Notes under the pieces: model-generated
What the model saw: only the letters and a program-made list of their open reading frames with translations
What the model was told of the DNA's origin: nothing
The model's database searches: none
In this document: in pieces, positions 54,040 through 63,878 of the stretch
How positions within the stretch are numbered: position 1 is the first letter of the stretch
Layout of the letters: each line of letters opens with the position of its first letter
Position numbers and translations under genes: made by a program
DNA from: an uncultured Dysosmobacter sp.
GTDB taxonomy: Bacteria > Bacillota > Clostridia > Oscillospirales > Oscillospiraceae
Reading direction: 5' to 3'
Assembly: GCA_934565855.1 (NCBI GenBank)
Contig: CAKTIO010000001.1
Location: 248,001-312,000 of the forward strand
Length of the DNA: 64,000 bases

Positions 54040-54540
54040 TTACCGTGCCTCCTGTTCCTTCAGAGACGCCATCAAGCCGCCCTTGGCGATCATATCCTTG
54101 ATAAACGGCGGGAATGGCTCTGCCTGATAGGTCTCGCCCTTGGTGATGTTTGTAATGACGCCGGTGTCATAATCCACCGAAACCTCGTCCCCATTGCTGA
54201 TGCCGTCACTGGCGGCAGGGCATTCCAGAATGGCGAGTCCGATGTTGATAGCATTCCGGTAAAAAATTCTGGCAAATGTCTTTGCGATGACGCAGCTGAT
54301 GCCCGCGCTCTTGATGGCGATGGGGGCGTGCTCCCGGGAGGAGCCGCAGCCAAAGTTCCAGCCAGCCACCATAATGTCTCCCTCATTGTGGTTTTCCACA
54401 AAGGAGGCATCGATGTCCTCCATGCAGTGGGACGCCAGCTCCTTGGGGTCCTGGGAAGCCAGATACCGGGCAGGGATAATAACGTCTGTATCGACATGAT
54501 CGCCAAACTTCCGGGCGATGCCGTGTGCTTGCATACTCAT
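54040..54540 (-). CDS. leuD: 3-isopropylmalate dehydratase small subunit
   Basis: 166 residues, the short LeuD form found in Clostridia, Thermotogae and archaea. The swivelling domain shows [29 protein letters not shown] (active-site loop) and AIVIAK-like [20 protein letters not shown]. Its ATG overlaps the leuC stop by 1 base. It combines with LeuC. Confidence 0.96.
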   Translation of the reverse strand: MSMQAHGIARKFGDHVDTDVIIPARYLASQDPKELASHCMEDIDASFVENHNEGDIMVAGWNFGCGSSREHAPIAIKSAGISCVIAKTFARIFYRNAINIGLAILECPAASDGISNGDEVSVDYDTGVITNITKGETYQAEPFPPFIKDMIAKGGLMASLKEQEAR

Positions 54541-55805
54541 TATTTCATAACCTCCTCAGGATGGCAGATATGTCCGGCAATACCGGATGCGGCGGCAACG
54601 GCGGGGGATGCCAGGTAGACCTCGCTGGTCACATGTCCCATCCGTCCCACGAAATTCCGGTTGGTGGTGGACACGCAGCGCTCGCCTGCCGCCAGAATAC
54701 CCATGTATCCGCCCAGGCAGGGACCGCAAGTGGGAGTGGAAACAATGCAGCCGGCATCCAGGAAAATATCTGTATAGCCCCGGCGCATGCACTCCCGGTA
54801 TACCCTCTGTGTCGCGGGGATCACAATGCCGCGGACGCCCTTTGCCAGATGATGTCCCTTCAAAATCTCCGCAGCGGCTGCCATATCGTCGATCTGTCCG
54901 TTGGTACAGGAGCCAATGACCACCTGATCAATGGCAATCTCGCTGCCCTCCCGGGCGCTATGGGCATTTTCCGGAAGATGCGGCCACGCCACCGTGCAGT
55001 CGATCTCATTCAGGTCCAGCTCCACCGTCCGGGTATACTCTGCATCCGGATCTGCTTCCACCGCTGTCCAGGGACGGTCCACCCGCTCCGCCACATAGGC
55101 ACGGGTAATGTCGTCCACCGGGAAAATACCGTTCTTTGCGCCCGCCTCGATTGCCATGTTGGAAATGGTCAGCCGGTCATAAATACTCAGCTCCTGAATG
55201 CCATCGCCGCAGAACTCCAGGGACTGGTACAACGCACCGTCCACGCCGATCTTGCCGATCAGCGTCAGGATGACATCCTTTCCGGTGACAAAGGGCTTCT
55301 TCTTTCCGGTAATGACCACACGGATCGCCGCCGGAACCTTGAACCACGTCTGACCTACCGCCATTGCCGCGCCCATATCCGTGGAACCGACACCGGTGGA
55401 AAACGCGCCCAGCGCGCCATAGGTGCAGGTATGGGAATCCGCACCGATCACGGCTTCACCGGGAGCCACCAGACCCTTTTCCGGCAGCAGGGCGTGTTCA
55501 ATTCCCATCTCGCCCACATCGTAATAGTGGTCGATATCAAACTTTCTTGCAAAGGTCCGGCACTGCTTGCACTGCGTTGCCGCCTTGATGTCCTTATTGG
55601 GTGCGAAATGGTCCATGACCAGCGCAATCTTACTCTTATTAAATACCTTATCAAAGCCAGCTGCTTCAAACTCATTGATCGCCACCGGCGTAGTGATGTC
55701 GTTGCCCAGCACCAGATCCAGCTTTGCCTGGATCAGCTGCCCCGCGCGGACCTCCTCCAGACCGGCATGGCGGGCAAGAATCTTCTGTGTCATCGTCATT
55801 CCCAT
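54540..55805 (-). CDS. leuC: 3-isopropylmalate dehydratase large subunit
   Basis: 421 residues, the short aconitase-family form that pairs with a 166-residue LeuD. The Fe-S ligands are in [15 protein letters not shown] and [12 protein letters not shown], then [10 protein letters not shown]; the substrate-binding segment near the end is [19 protein letters not shown]. It isomerises isopropylmalate. Stop overlaps leuD. Confidence 0.97.
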   Translation of the reverse strand: MGMTMTQKILARHAGLEEVRAGQLIQAKLDLVLGNDITTPVAINEFEAAGFDKVFNKSKIALVMDHFAPNKDIKAATQCKQCRTFARKFDIDHYYDVGEMGIEHALLPEKGLVAPGEAVIGADSHTCTYGALGAFSTGVGSTDMGAAMAVGQTWFKVPAAIRVVITGKKKPFVTGKDVILTLIGKIGVDGALYQSLEFCGDGIQELSIYDRLTISNMAIEAGAKNGIFPVDDITRAYVAERVDRPWTAVEADPDAEYTRTVELDLNEIDCTVAWPHLPENAHSAREGSEIAIDQVVIGSCTNGQIDDMAAAAEILKGHHLAKGVRGIVIPATQRVYRECMRRGYTDIFLDAGCIVSTPTCGPCLGGYMGILAAGERCVSTTNRNFVGRMGHVTSEVYLASPAVAAASGIAGHICHPEEVMK

Positions 55806-55827
55806 GAGAAATACCCCTTTCCGCTGC

Positions 55828-57339
55828 TCAGCCCGCAGCTTCGATCATCTTATTGATGCCATTGACATACGCCCGGATGGAGGACTCAATGATATCCGTA
55901 GACAAGCCGGTTCCCGTATAGGTCTTTCCGGACTCGTCGGAGATCTTCACCACAGCCTCGCCGATGGCGTCCTCGCCATCGGTAACGGCGTTCAGACTGA
56001 AGCTGTCCAGCTTTACGTCCATGTGCAGCATCCGGTTGATTGCTTTGAAGGAGGCGTCCAGCGGACCGGAGCCAATGGCGACCTCCTGCATGACCTTGTC
56101 ATCCCGCTTGATCTTAACGCAGGAGGTATTGGGCAGTCCGTCTCCGGCATTGACCACATGACTCATCAGCTCGCAGGCTGCCGCGGCGGTATGACGGCGG
56201 TTCAGCACCAACGCCTCAATATCCGAACCGGTGATGGACTTCTTCTTATCCGCCAGCTCCTTGAAGCGGGTAAACACATCACTCAGCTCCTCATCCGTCA
56301 GCTCATAGCCCATGGACTCCAGCTTCTCCCTCAGCGCATGCTTTCCGGAGTGCTTGCCCAGCACCATCGTATTCTGAGGAATGCCCACATCCGTGGATTT
56401 CATGATCTCGTAGGTCTGCGCATTGGCAATGACGCCGTGCTGGTGGATGCCGGACTCATGAGCAAAGGCGTTGGCACCTACAATCGCCTTGCTGGGCGGA
56501 ATGGGTACGCCGGTGATATTGCTGAGCAGCTTGCTGCTCTGGTAGATCTGCTTGGTGTTCACACCGGTCTCCACCTGATAGAAGTCCTTCCGGGTCCGCA
56601 GCGCCATAACGATCTCCTCCAGGCTGGCGTTGCCCGCCCGTTCACCGATGCCGTTTACGGTGCATTCCACCTGCGTGGCACCCGCCTTGACACATGCCAG
56701 GGAATTGGCAACCGCCATGCCCAGGTCGTCGTGACAGTGAACGGAAATATCCACATTTTCCACGCCCTTGATATTCGCACGGAGATAGGTGATCAGCTCC
56801 GCCATCTCCTGCGGCGTGGAGTAGCCCACCGTATCCGGAACATTCAGCGTCGTGGCACCCGCCGCCACGGCGTTGGAATAGCACTGTGCCAGGAAGGCAG
56901 GCTCCGAACGGGAGGCATCCTCCGCGGAGAACTCAATGTCGTTGCACTTGGACTTGGCATATGCTACCATTTCACTGATGGAGGCAAGGACCTCCTCCCG
57001 GGTCATGCGCAGCTTGTACTCCATATGAATGTCGCTGGTTGCCAAAAACACATGGATGCGGGGATGCTTTGCTTCCTTCACCGCATCCCACGCGGCATCG
57101 ATATCTCCCTTGGTGCAGCGCGCCAGAGAAGCCACCGTGCAGCGCTCCACCGCTCCGGCAATGGTCTGCACACTTTTGAAGTCCATGGGAGACGCAATGG
57201 CAAAGCCCGCCTCGATGATATCCACGCCCAACTTTTCCAGCTGGCGCGCCATTTCGATCTTTTCACTGAGGTTCATGCTGCAGCCGGGGGACTGCTCGCC
57301 GTCGCGCAGGGTCGTGTCAAAAATTTTAATCCGGTTCAT
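55828..57339 (-). CDS. leuA: 2-isopropylmalate synthase
   Basis: 503 residues. HMGL-like TIM barrel at the N-terminus ([20 protein letters not shown], metal ligand Asp; [21 protein letters not shown] [18 protein letters not shown]), the [13 protein letters not shown] motif, and a C-terminal LeuA regulatory domain (about 390-503) for leucine feedback. It condenses acetyl-CoA and ketoisovalerate. First gene of the leu operon, behind a T-box leader. Confidence 0.97.
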   Translation of the reverse strand: MNRIKIFDTTLRDGEQSPGCSMNLSEKIEMARQLEKLGVDIIEAGFAIASPMDFKSVQTIAGAVERCTVASLARCTKGDIDAAWDAVKEAKHPRIHVFLATSDIHMEYKLRMTREEVLASISEMVAYAKSKCNDIEFSAEDASRSEPAFLAQCYSNAVAAGATTLNVPDTVGYSTPQEMAELITYLRANIKGVENVDISVHCHDDLGMAVANSLACVKAGATQVECTVNGIGERAGNASLEEIVMALRTRKDFYQVETGVNTKQIYQSSKLLSNITGVPIPPSKAIVGANAFAHESGIHQHGVIANAQTYEIMKSTDVGIPQNTMVLGKHSGKHALREKLESMGYELTDEELSDVFTRFKELADKKKSITGSDIEALVLNRRHTAAAACELMSHVVNAGDGLPNTSCVKIKRDDKVMQEVAIGSGPLDASFKAINRMLHMDVKLDSFSLNAVTDGEDAIGEAVVKISDESGKTYTGTGLSTDIIESSIRAYVNGINKMIEAAG

Positions 57340-57380
57340 GGTGTGATTCCTCCTGATGTTTGTTTCCTCCCAAACGCATG

Positions 57381-57660
57381 CAAAAAAGGCTTTCGTCTCT
57401 TTGATAAAGAGACGAAAGCCTGAACTTCCGCGGTACCACTCTTGTTGACATCTAATCCATGTCCGCTTTCAGCATCGGTCTGAGTCTTCAGACGAATCCT
57501 GCCTCTTTGATAACGGTGAGGAAACCCGTTTCCGCCTATTCGGAATCTCCGTTTCAGCGAAAAAGCTCAAGGGCCAGTGACATTTTCCCGCTCTGCACTG
57601 TCTCGCAGCAGCCGACAGCTCTCTGAAGCATCCTGAGAAAATTTTCTCCCTATCATTGCA
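57381..57660 (-). ncRNA. T-box riboswitch of the leu operon
   Basis: On the minus strand AGAGAGCTG (Stem I), CTGGCCCTTGAGC, the T-box core AGAGTGGTACCGCGG (57442-57428) and a terminator (GGCTTTCGTCTCTTT paired with its complement, then TTTTTTGC, 57420-57383). A CTG codon sits where the specifier should be, which would fit tRNA-Leu, but I am less sure of the register here than in the ilv T-box. The terminator sequence is nearly the same as that of the ilv leader. Confidence 0.85.
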
Positions 57661-57870
57661 TTTGGTCGTGTTGTATGAACTACCTTACAGGAGGACAGCA
57701 GATTTGTCAAGCCCTATTTTTCATTTTTCCCGCGGCATTTTCCGCCGCGTTTCAGTCCAATTTGTAATGATTTCTGTAAAAATTACATTTTGTATCTTAT
57801 TTTCTTCTCTTTTTCACGGGTCTGCCAAGCACATTCTGTATTCTTTTTTGGAAAATAGTCGTTTTGCCGA
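57661..57870. other. Intergenic region between leu T-box and purine operon
   Basis: T-rich sequence. It should hold the leftward promoter of the leu leader. No gene seen. Confidence 0.3.
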
Positions 57871-57927
57871 TTGCTTCCCGCGAATGTGTCCGTTATAATA
57901 GGTAGTATCTTAAAGGTAATACCTTAA
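57871..57927 (+). promoter_or_regulatory. Promoter and tandem operator of the GntR-pur operon
   Basis: TTGCTT (57871-57876), 17 bases, TATAAT (57894-57899). Directly after the -10 are two near-identical 13-mers, GGTAGTATCTTAA (57901-57913) and GGTAATACCTTAA (57915-57927). The second lies within a perfect palindrome AAGGTAATACCTT (57913-57925). Placed on the transcription start, it is a natural repressor site for the GntR protein encoded next. Confidence 0.7.
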
Positions 57928-57974
57928 AAGCCGACCTTTCTTATTTTATTCTGATATCAACTGAGGTGAACACA

Positions 57975-58700
57975 ATGAGCGACCATCCTGCCCAATCGAA
58001 AACCATCCGCGCGCAACTGCTTTTCGACATGAAGGACGGCGAATATGCCTCCTGCCAGCGTCTTCCCCGAGAGAGTGTTCTGGCGGAAAAGCTTGGCATC
58101 AGCCGGACGCAGCTGAGGGATATTCTCGCCTCTCTGGAGCGGGAGGGCTTCATCACCCGCCGGCATGGCGTTGGAACCATTATCAACCGCCATGTGCTGA
58201 ATGTCCAGACCCGAATGGACATTGAGGTAGAATTTCTGGACATGATCCGTCAAAGCGGACGGAAGCCCGCCGTGGCATATGTCCGCGTCTCTGACAGCAC
58301 TGCCGACCAGAAAATCGCGCAAAAACTGCAGCTGGAAGAGGGCGTCCCCGTGGTCCGGGTCTCCCGTCTGGTCACGGCAGACGAAAAGCCCGCCATCTAC
58401 TGCGAGGACATCGTTCCCTTGAGTATGGTCCACGGCACACCGTCTGTAAAGGACTATAAGCTGCCTATCTTCCATTTCCTCCAGCAGTTCTGCCACACCA
58501 TTCCCTATCTGGACCTGACAGATATCCGTCCCGTTGTGGCGGATGCTCAGCTCAGTGAAATTTTCCAGGTCCCTATGGGGTCTCCGCTTCTGAACATGGA
58601 CGAGGTGGATTACGACATGGATGGTAATCCTGTGCTGTACTCCATTGAATATTATGTGGACGGTATCATCCGCCACACGGTTATGCGCAAAAAGCTGTAA
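57975..58700 (+). CDS. GntR-family regulator with UTRA domain
   Basis: 241 residues from the ATG at 57975; the GTG nine bases earlier overlaps the TGAGGTG ribosome site. N-terminal winged HTH of GntR type (PRESVLAEKLGISRTQLRDI, LEREGFITRRHGVGTIINRH, about residues 30-72). The C-terminal UTRA domain (about 90-240) binds a small ligand. Its stop is 28 bases before purE, so it is the first gene of the purine operon and probably its repressor. The ligand is unknown; purine or a folate-linked metabolite would fit. Confidence 0.88.
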   Translation: MSDHPAQSKTIRAQLLFDMKDGEYASCQRLPRESVLAEKLGISRTQLRDILASLEREGFITRRHGVGTIINRHVLNVQTRMDIEVEFLDMIRQSGRKPAVAYVRVSDSTADQKIAQKLQLEEGVPVVRVSRLVTADEKPAIYCEDIVPLSMVHGTPSVKDYKLPIFHFLQQFCHTIPYLDLTDIRPVVADAQLSEIFQVPMGSPLLNMDEVDYDMDGNPVLYSIEYYVDGIIRHTVMRKKL

Positions 58701-58728
58701 AAAAACCACCGGACGAAAAGAGGTTTCT

Positions 58729-59223
58729 ATGAAAAAAGTCGCTGTCATTATGGGGTCTGATTCCGACTGGGCTGTTGTGCGCGCCGCCTGCACCCAGCTG
58801 GAGGAATTCGGCATTCCCTATGAAGCGCACATTCTCAGTGCGCACCGCACGCCTGCACAGGCGGCGGAATTTGCCCGCAGCGCCCGCAGCAACGGCTTCG
58901 GCGTTCTCATCTGTGCTGCCGGAATGGCGGCGCACCTTGCCGGCGCGTTTGCCGGAAACTCCACCCTGCCAGTCATCGGCGTTCCCATGAAGGGCGGCGC
59001 AATGGACGGGCTGGACGCGCTGCTTGCCACCGTCCAGATGCCCTCCGGAATCCCGGTGGCAACCGTGGCGCTGAACGGCGCAAAGAACGCGGCGGTGCTT
59101 GCCGCCCAAATTCTCGCCGTCAGTGACGACGCTCTGGCTGCCCGGCTGGACGCCGCCCGGCTGGCAATGGCAGAACAAATCGCAAAAAAGGAAGCCGCCT
59201 TACAGGCTGAACTGAAGAAATAA
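58729..59223 (+). CDS. purE: N5-carboxyaminoimidazole ribonucleotide mutase
   Basis: 164 residues from the ATG at 58729. Class I PurE motifs: [21 protein letters not shown] (catalytic His), [48 protein letters not shown]. No purK is in view, so N5-CAIR must be made by an enzyme encoded elsewhere, or the enzyme uses AIR/CO2 directly; this cannot be settled here. Confidence 0.95.
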   Translation: MKKVAVIMGSDSDWAVVRAACTQLEEFGIPYEAHILSAHRTPAQAAEFARSARSNGFGVLICAAGMAAHLAGAFAGNSTLPVIGVPMKGGAMDGLDALLATVQMPSGIPVATVALNGAKNAAVLAAQILAVSDDALAARLDAARLAMAEQIAKKEAALQAELKK

Positions 59224-59258
59224 TCCGCCCACCGGGCGTGAAGAGGAGGATTTTACCC

Positions 59259-59978
59259 ATGCAGAAACTGGAGCAGGTTTACGAGGGCAAGGCAAAAAAG
59301 GTCTTTAAAACGGACGACCCTGAGCTGTATATCGTGGACTATAAGGACGATGCCACCGCTTTCAACGGCGCAAAGAAGGGAACCATTGTTGGAAAGGGCG
59401 TCATCAACAACCAGATGACCAACCGCCTGATGCAGAAGATGGAGCAGGCGGGCATTCCCACCCACTTCGTCAAGGAGCTGAGCCAGCGGGAAACGCTGGT
59501 AAAGAAGGTCTCCATCGTTCCTCTGGAGGTCATCATCCGCAACATCTCCGCCGGTCACTTCGCCTCCCGCTACGGTGTGGAGGAGGGCATCGTGTTCGAG
59601 CAGCCCACCATTGAATTCTCCTACAAGTGCGATGAGCTGGACGACCCTCTGCTGAACGCCTATCACGCGCTGGCGCTGAAGCTGGCGACCCAGGAGGAGA
59701 TCGACACCATCAAGAAGTACGCCTTCGCAGTCAACGATGTACTGAAAGCCTTCTGGGCAGACTGCGGCGTCACTCTGGTGGACTTCAAGCTGGAATTCGG
59801 CCGCCTGTCTGACGGTACCATTGTTCTGGCGGATGAAATCTCTCCGGACACCTGCCGTCTCTGGGATGCCAAGACGCATGAAAAACTGGATAAGGACCGT
59901 TTCCGCAGAGATCTGGGCGGCGTAGAGGACGCTTACGCAGAGGTCATGAAGAGGTTGCTTGCCCATGATGCGGACTGA
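59259..59978 (+). CDS. purC: SAICAR synthetase
   Basis: 239 residues from the ATG at 59259 (GAGGAGGA upstream). Motifs YEGKAKKVF, VPLEVIIRNISAGHFASRYG, LVDFKLEFGRL and LADEISPDTCRLWD are all present. The stop overlaps purF by 14 bases. Confidence 0.97.
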   Translation: MQKLEQVYEGKAKKVFKTDDPELYIVDYKDDATAFNGAKKGTIVGKGVINNQMTNRLMQKMEQAGIPTHFVKELSQRETLVKKVSIVPLEVIIRNISAGHFASRYGVEEGIVFEQPTIEFSYKCDELDDPLLNAYHALALKLATQEEIDTIKKYAFAVNDVLKAFWADCGVTLVDFKLEFGRLSDGTIVLADEISPDTCRLWDAKTHEKLDKDRFRRDLGGVEDAYAEVMKRLLAHDAD

Positions 59979-61488
59979 CGGGATCAACACTCCGGCACGC
60001 CCTGCTCTTTTGGACTCCGGCGCGCCCGGTACCATCGTACCGGCACGCCACCTCCACGAGGAATGCGGCGTGTTCGGCGTTTATACGGAAAACACCACGG
60101 ATGTCGCCTCTCTGGCATATTACGCCCTGTACGCCCTTCAGCACCGAGGGCAGGAGAGCGCCGGCATTGTCGTCAATGACGACGGTCTGTTTACCACCTA
60201 CCGGGACGTTGGTCTGGTCAATGAGGTGTTCAGCAGCGGGCGTCTGGCGGCGCTGGGACAGGGCAACATCGCCGTAGGACACGTTCGCTACGGCACCACC
60301 GGCAGCGACAACAAGCGCAACGTACAACCCATTGTCGTCAACCATCACAAGGGACGCATGGCACTGGCACACAATGGCAACCTCACCAACTCTCTGGAGC
60401 TGCGCGACGAGCTGGAAAGCAAGGGCTCCATTTTCCAGACTACGTCGGACACCGAGGTCATCTCCTACATCATCGTGCAGGAGCGGCTGACCCACGCCTC
60501 CATTGAGGAAGCAGTCTCCGCCGCTATGGACCGGATCCAGGGCGCGTATTCCCTGGTGATCTCCTCGCCCAGCAAGCTGATTGCCGTCCGGGACCCTCAC
60601 GGCTTCCGCCCCCTGTGCATGGGCAGGCTGAAGGATGGCTCTGTGGTCTTTGTCTCGGAAAGCTGTGCGCTGGATGCCATCGGCGCGCAGTTTGAGCGGG
60701 ATATTCTTCCCGGCGAGATCGTGGTGGTGGACCGCACGGGGATCAAATCCATCCAGACCCACTGCGGCACCGCGGAAAAAAAGCTGTGTGTCTTTGAATT
60801 CATCTACTTTGCCCGTCCGGATTCGGTTATTGACGGCTCCTCCGTGCAAACGGCACGGCAGCGCGCCGGAGCATTTTTAGCGCTGGAGCATCCCGTACAG
60901 GCGGATATCGTCATTGGTGTGCCGGACTCCGGACTGGACGCCGCTCTGGGCTATGCCCGTCAAAGCGGCATTCCCTACGGCATCGGCTTTATTAAGAACA
61001 AATACATCGGACGCACCTTCATCTCTCCCACACAGGCGATGCGGGAAAATGAGGTCCATATCAAGCTGAATGCCATCCGTTCTGTGGTTGCCGGAAAGCG
61101 GGTCGTCCTGATCGATGATTCCATTGTCCGCGGCACCACCTCCCGCCGCATCGTCAAGCTGCTGCGGGATGCCGGAGCCAGCGAGGTCCATATGCGGGTC
61201 TCCGCGCCGCCCTTTGTCGCCCCCTGCTACTACGGTACGGACATCGACGACCCCAGCAAGCTGATCGCCAACAACCACTCTGTAGAGGAGATCGCCCGCC
61301 TGATCGACGTGGACTCTCTGGGCTATCTCAGTCTCAGCGATGCGGTAAAGCTGGCGGACCAAACCGAATGCGGCTTCTGCACCGCCTGCTTTGGCGGCGG
61401 CTATCCCACCGCCATTCCCACCAGCGGCGGCAAGGACCGCTTTGAATGCAAAATCAGTGAAAAGGACGGAGGAAGCACCCATGCGTAG
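59965..61488 (+). CDS. purF: Amidophosphoribosyltransferase
   Basis: 507 residues. After a propeptide of about 34 residues comes the nucleophile Cys in HEECGVFGVY, as in the B. subtilis-type processed enzyme. Glutaminase domain with HRGQESAGI and AHNGNLTNS; PRTase domain with the PRPP loop VVLIDDSIVRGTTSRRIVKL. The cysteines of the structural [4Fe-4S] cluster are visible (CVFEFIYFARPD, APPFVAPCYYG and ECGFCTACFGG). It makes phosphoribosylamine. Confidence 0.97.
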   Translation: MMRTDGINTPARPALLDSGAPGTIVPARHLHEECGVFGVYTENTTDVASLAYYALYALQHRGQESAGIVVNDDGLFTTYRDVGLVNEVFSSGRLAALGQGNIAVGHVRYGTTGSDNKRNVQPIVVNHHKGRMALAHNGNLTNSLELRDELESKGSIFQTTSDTEVISYIIVQERLTHASIEEAVSAAMDRIQGAYSLVISSPSKLIAVRDPHGFRPLCMGRLKDGSVVFVSESCALDAIGAQFERDILPGEIVVVDRTGIKSIQTHCGTAEKKLCVFEFIYFARPDSVIDGSSVQTARQRAGAFLALEHPVQADIVIGVPDSGLDAALGYARQSGIPYGIGFIKNKYIGRTFISPTQAMRENEVHIKLNAIRSVVAGKRVVLIDDSIVRGTTSRRIVKLLRDAGASEVHMRVSAPPFVAPCYYGTDIDDPSKLIANNHSVEEIARLIDVDSLGYLSLSDAVKLADQTECGFCTACFGGGYPTAIPTSGGKDRFECKISEKDGGSTHA

Positions 61489-62515
61489 TTTTTCTGACAG
61501 CTACCGGAATGCCGGTGTCAATATCGAGGCGGGCTACGAGGGCGTCCGCCTGATGAAGCAGCACGTTCAGCGCACCATGATCCCCGGCGTTGTCTCCGAC
61601 ATTGGCGGCTTCGGCGGTCTGTTTGCACCGGACCTGTCCGGTATGAAGGAACCGGTCCTGGTCTCCGGCACTGACGGTGTCGGCACCAAGCTGCGCATTG
61701 CCATCCTGATGGACAAGCACGACACCATCGGCATCGACTGCGTGGCAATGTGCGTCAACGACATCATCTGCTGCGGTGCCAAGCCCCTGTTCTTCCTGGA
61801 CTATATCGCCATCGGCAAGAATGAACCGGAAAAGGTTGCCACCATTGTCTCCGGTGTGGCGGAGGGCTGTGTGCAGTCCGGCTGCGCCCTGATCGGCGGC
61901 GAAACCGCCGAGCATCCCGGCATGATGCCGCCGGAGGACTATGACCTTGCCGGTTACTCCACCGGCATTGTGGACCGGGACCGCATCGTTGACCACAGCC
62001 GGATGCAGCCGGGAGACGTAATTCTGGCGCTGCCCTCCTCCGGCATTCATTCCAACGGCTACTCGCTGGTCCGCAAGGTCTTTCATGTAGAGCATGCCAA
62101 TCTGAACCTCTATTCGGAGGAGCTGGGACAGACGCTGGGAGAAGCGCTGCTCACCCCCACCAGGATCTATGTAAAGCCCGTTCTCGCCGCGCTGAACGCC
62201 GCCGAGATCCACGGCATCAGCCATATCACCGGTGGCGGCTTCTATGAAAATGTTCCCCGTGCCGTTCCGGACGGTCTGTGTGCAAGGATCGACCGCGCCG
62301 CCATCCAGACGCCCCCCATCTTCCGGATGCTGCAATCCACCGGCGGCATTTCCGACCACGATATGTTCAACACCTATAACATGGGTGTGGGCATGACTGT
62401 GATCGTGAAAAAGGAGGGTGCCGACGCCGCTGCCGGTGCGCTCCGGGCAAACGGCTGCGACGCTTATGCCATCGGCGAGATCGTCTCCGGCGGGGAAAAG
62501 GTGGTCCTATGCTGA
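61481..62515 (+). CDS. purM: Phosphoribosylformylglycinamidine cyclo-ligase
   Basis: 344 residues from the ATG at 61481, overlapping purF by 8 bases. YRNAGVNIEAGYEGVRLMK, LVSGTDGVGTKLRIAI, GGETAEHPGMMP and GISHITGGGFYENVPRA are the AIR-synthetase landmarks. Overlaps purN by 7 bases. Confidence 0.97.
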   Translation: MRSFSDSYRNAGVNIEAGYEGVRLMKQHVQRTMIPGVVSDIGGFGGLFAPDLSGMKEPVLVSGTDGVGTKLRIAILMDKHDTIGIDCVAMCVNDIICCGAKPLFFLDYIAIGKNEPEKVATIVSGVAEGCVQSGCALIGGETAEHPGMMPPEDYDLAGYSTGIVDRDRIVDHSRMQPGDVILALPSSGIHSNGYSLVRKVFHVEHANLNLYSEELGQTLGEALLTPTRIYVKPVLAALNAAEIHGISHITGGGFYENVPRAVPDGLCARIDRAAIQTPPIFRMLQSTGGISDHDMFNTYNMGVGMTVIVKKEGADAAAGALRANGCDAYAIGEIVSGGEKVVLC

Positions 62516-63129
62516 GCCGTGCGCGCATCGCCGTGCTGGTCTCCGGCGGCGGCACCAATTTGGAGCATCTGCTGCTGGCACAGGAAGCCGGAGCGCTGCC
62601 CCACGGAGACATTGTTCTGGTGCTTGCCAGCAATCCGGAAGCCTATGCCCTACAGCGTGCCGCCAATCACGGCGTTCCCGCCTATGCCGTTTCCCGCAGG
62701 GGCAGCACACAAGCCGCCTTTGAGGAGAGGCTTTCCGAAAGGCTGCGGGAATTCCGGGTCGATCTGGTAGTCCTTGCGGGATTTCTGTCCATTCTTTCCG
62801 AGGACTTTGTCCGCAGCTGGCAGGACCGCATCGTCAACATCCACCCCTCCCTGATCCCCGCCTTCTGCGGAAAGGGCTATTACGGACTGAAGGTCCATGA
62901 AGCCGCTCTGGCAAGGGGCGTCAAGGTTACCGGCGCCACTGTCCATCTGGTGAATGAGATCCCAGACGGCGGACGCATCCTGCTGCAAAGGGCAGTGGAG
63001 GTTCTTCCCGGTGACACCCCCGAGCTCCTGCAAAAGCGCGTGATGGAGCAGGCGGAATGGGTCCTGCTGCCCCAAGCTGTGGAGCAGCTCTCCCGTGAAA
63101 TCGTAACAAAGGAGGATTCTGCCCAATGA
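62509..63129 (+). CDS. purN: Phosphoribosylglycinamide formyltransferase
   Basis: 206 residues. Landmarks of PurN: VLVSGGGTNLEHLL, LAGFLSILSEDFV, NIHPSLIPAFCGKGYYGLKV (catalytic Asn-His; Asp later in VNEIPDGGRILLQ). Uses 10-formyl-THF. Overlaps the next gene by 4 bases. Confidence 0.96.
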   Translation: MLSRARIAVLVSGGGTNLEHLLLAQEAGALPHGDIVLVLASNPEAYALQRAANHGVPAYAVSRRGSTQAAFEERLSERLREFRVDLVVLAGFLSILSEDFVRSWQDRIVNIHPSLIPAFCGKGYYGLKVHEAALARGVKVTGATVHLVNEIPDGGRILLQRAVEVLPGDTPELLQKRVMEQAEWVLLPQAVEQLSREIVTKEDSAQ

Positions 63130-63866
63130 GCCAGGATCTTTACGCATACTTGAAGAAGGTCTCCTATCCCGGTCGCGGCATTGTGCTGGGAAACGCCGCC
63201 GGAGCCAATGGCAGCACCGCTGTCATTGCCTACTGGATCATGGGGCGCAGCGCCAACTCCAGAAACCGCGTCTTCACCCGGACGGAGGATGGCATCCGCA
63301 CGGAGGCACAGGACCCCGCTAAGCTGGAGGACCCCAGTCTGATCATCTACCACCCCGTCCGGCAGGTGGGGGACCGGCTGATCGTCACCAACGGTGACCA
63401 GACCGACACCATTCAGAAGCAGCTTCTTCAGGGCGGCAGCTTTGCCGATGCTCTCCGGACCCGCACCTTTGAACCGGATGCCCCCAACTGGACGCCCCGC
63501 ATTTCCGGTCTTCTGAACCGGAACGGCAGCTACACCCTGTCCATCCTAAAGGCGTCTGCCAATGCCGTGGTACGCCGCCAGTTCTTTGAGTATCTGCCGG
63601 AGGAGGGACTGGGACATTTCATCAGTACCTATCAGGGCGATGGCACGCCGCTCCCCTCCTTCTCCGGAGAGCCAATGGAGGTTTCCATTGACACCGCAGA
63701 CGCAAGGGTCGTTGCAGACCAGCTGTGGGACGCCCTGAACGAAGAGAATAAGGTCTCTCTGTTCGTCCGCTGTGTGGAGCTGCAAACCGGCTGCTGCGAG
63801 ACCGTTGTGAAAAACAAATACGGCGACTCCTGGGCAGAGTCCGCCGGTTCGCCCATCTGGAATTAA
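63126..63866 (+). CDS. purO: PurO-type IMP cyclohydrolase
   Basis: 246 residues. The sequence fits the archaeal PurO family (PF07826): YPGRGIVLG near the start, the tract AYWIMGRSANSRNRVF, IVTNGDQTDTI and EPDAPNWTPRISGLL. These are the parts that build the nucleotide-binding site. In most bacteria the last step, FAICAR to IMP, is done by the N-domain of PurH; here a separate PurO seems to do it, with AICAR transformylase encoded next. It overlaps purN by 4 bases. Confidence 0.85.
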   Translation: MSQDLYAYLKKVSYPGRGIVLGNAAGANGSTAVIAYWIMGRSANSRNRVFTRTEDGIRTEAQDPAKLEDPSLIIYHPVRQVGDRLIVTNGDQTDTIQKQLLQGGSFADALRTRTFEPDAPNWTPRISGLLNRNGSYTLSILKASANAVVRRQFFEYLPEEGLGHFISTYQGDGTPLPSFSGEPMEVSIDTADARVVADQLWDALNEENKVSLFVRCVELQTGCCETVVKNKYGDSWAESAGSPIWN

Positions 63867-63878
63867 GGAGGTCCGGCA

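Noticed and set aside
55567..57423. A 618-codon plus-strand frame
   Set aside because: Antisense to leuA and leuC; no motifs.
57340..57974. A purine riboswitch in front of the pur operon
   Set aside because: The conserved core was not seen; the region holds the leu T-box on the other strand and a promoter with tandem operator.
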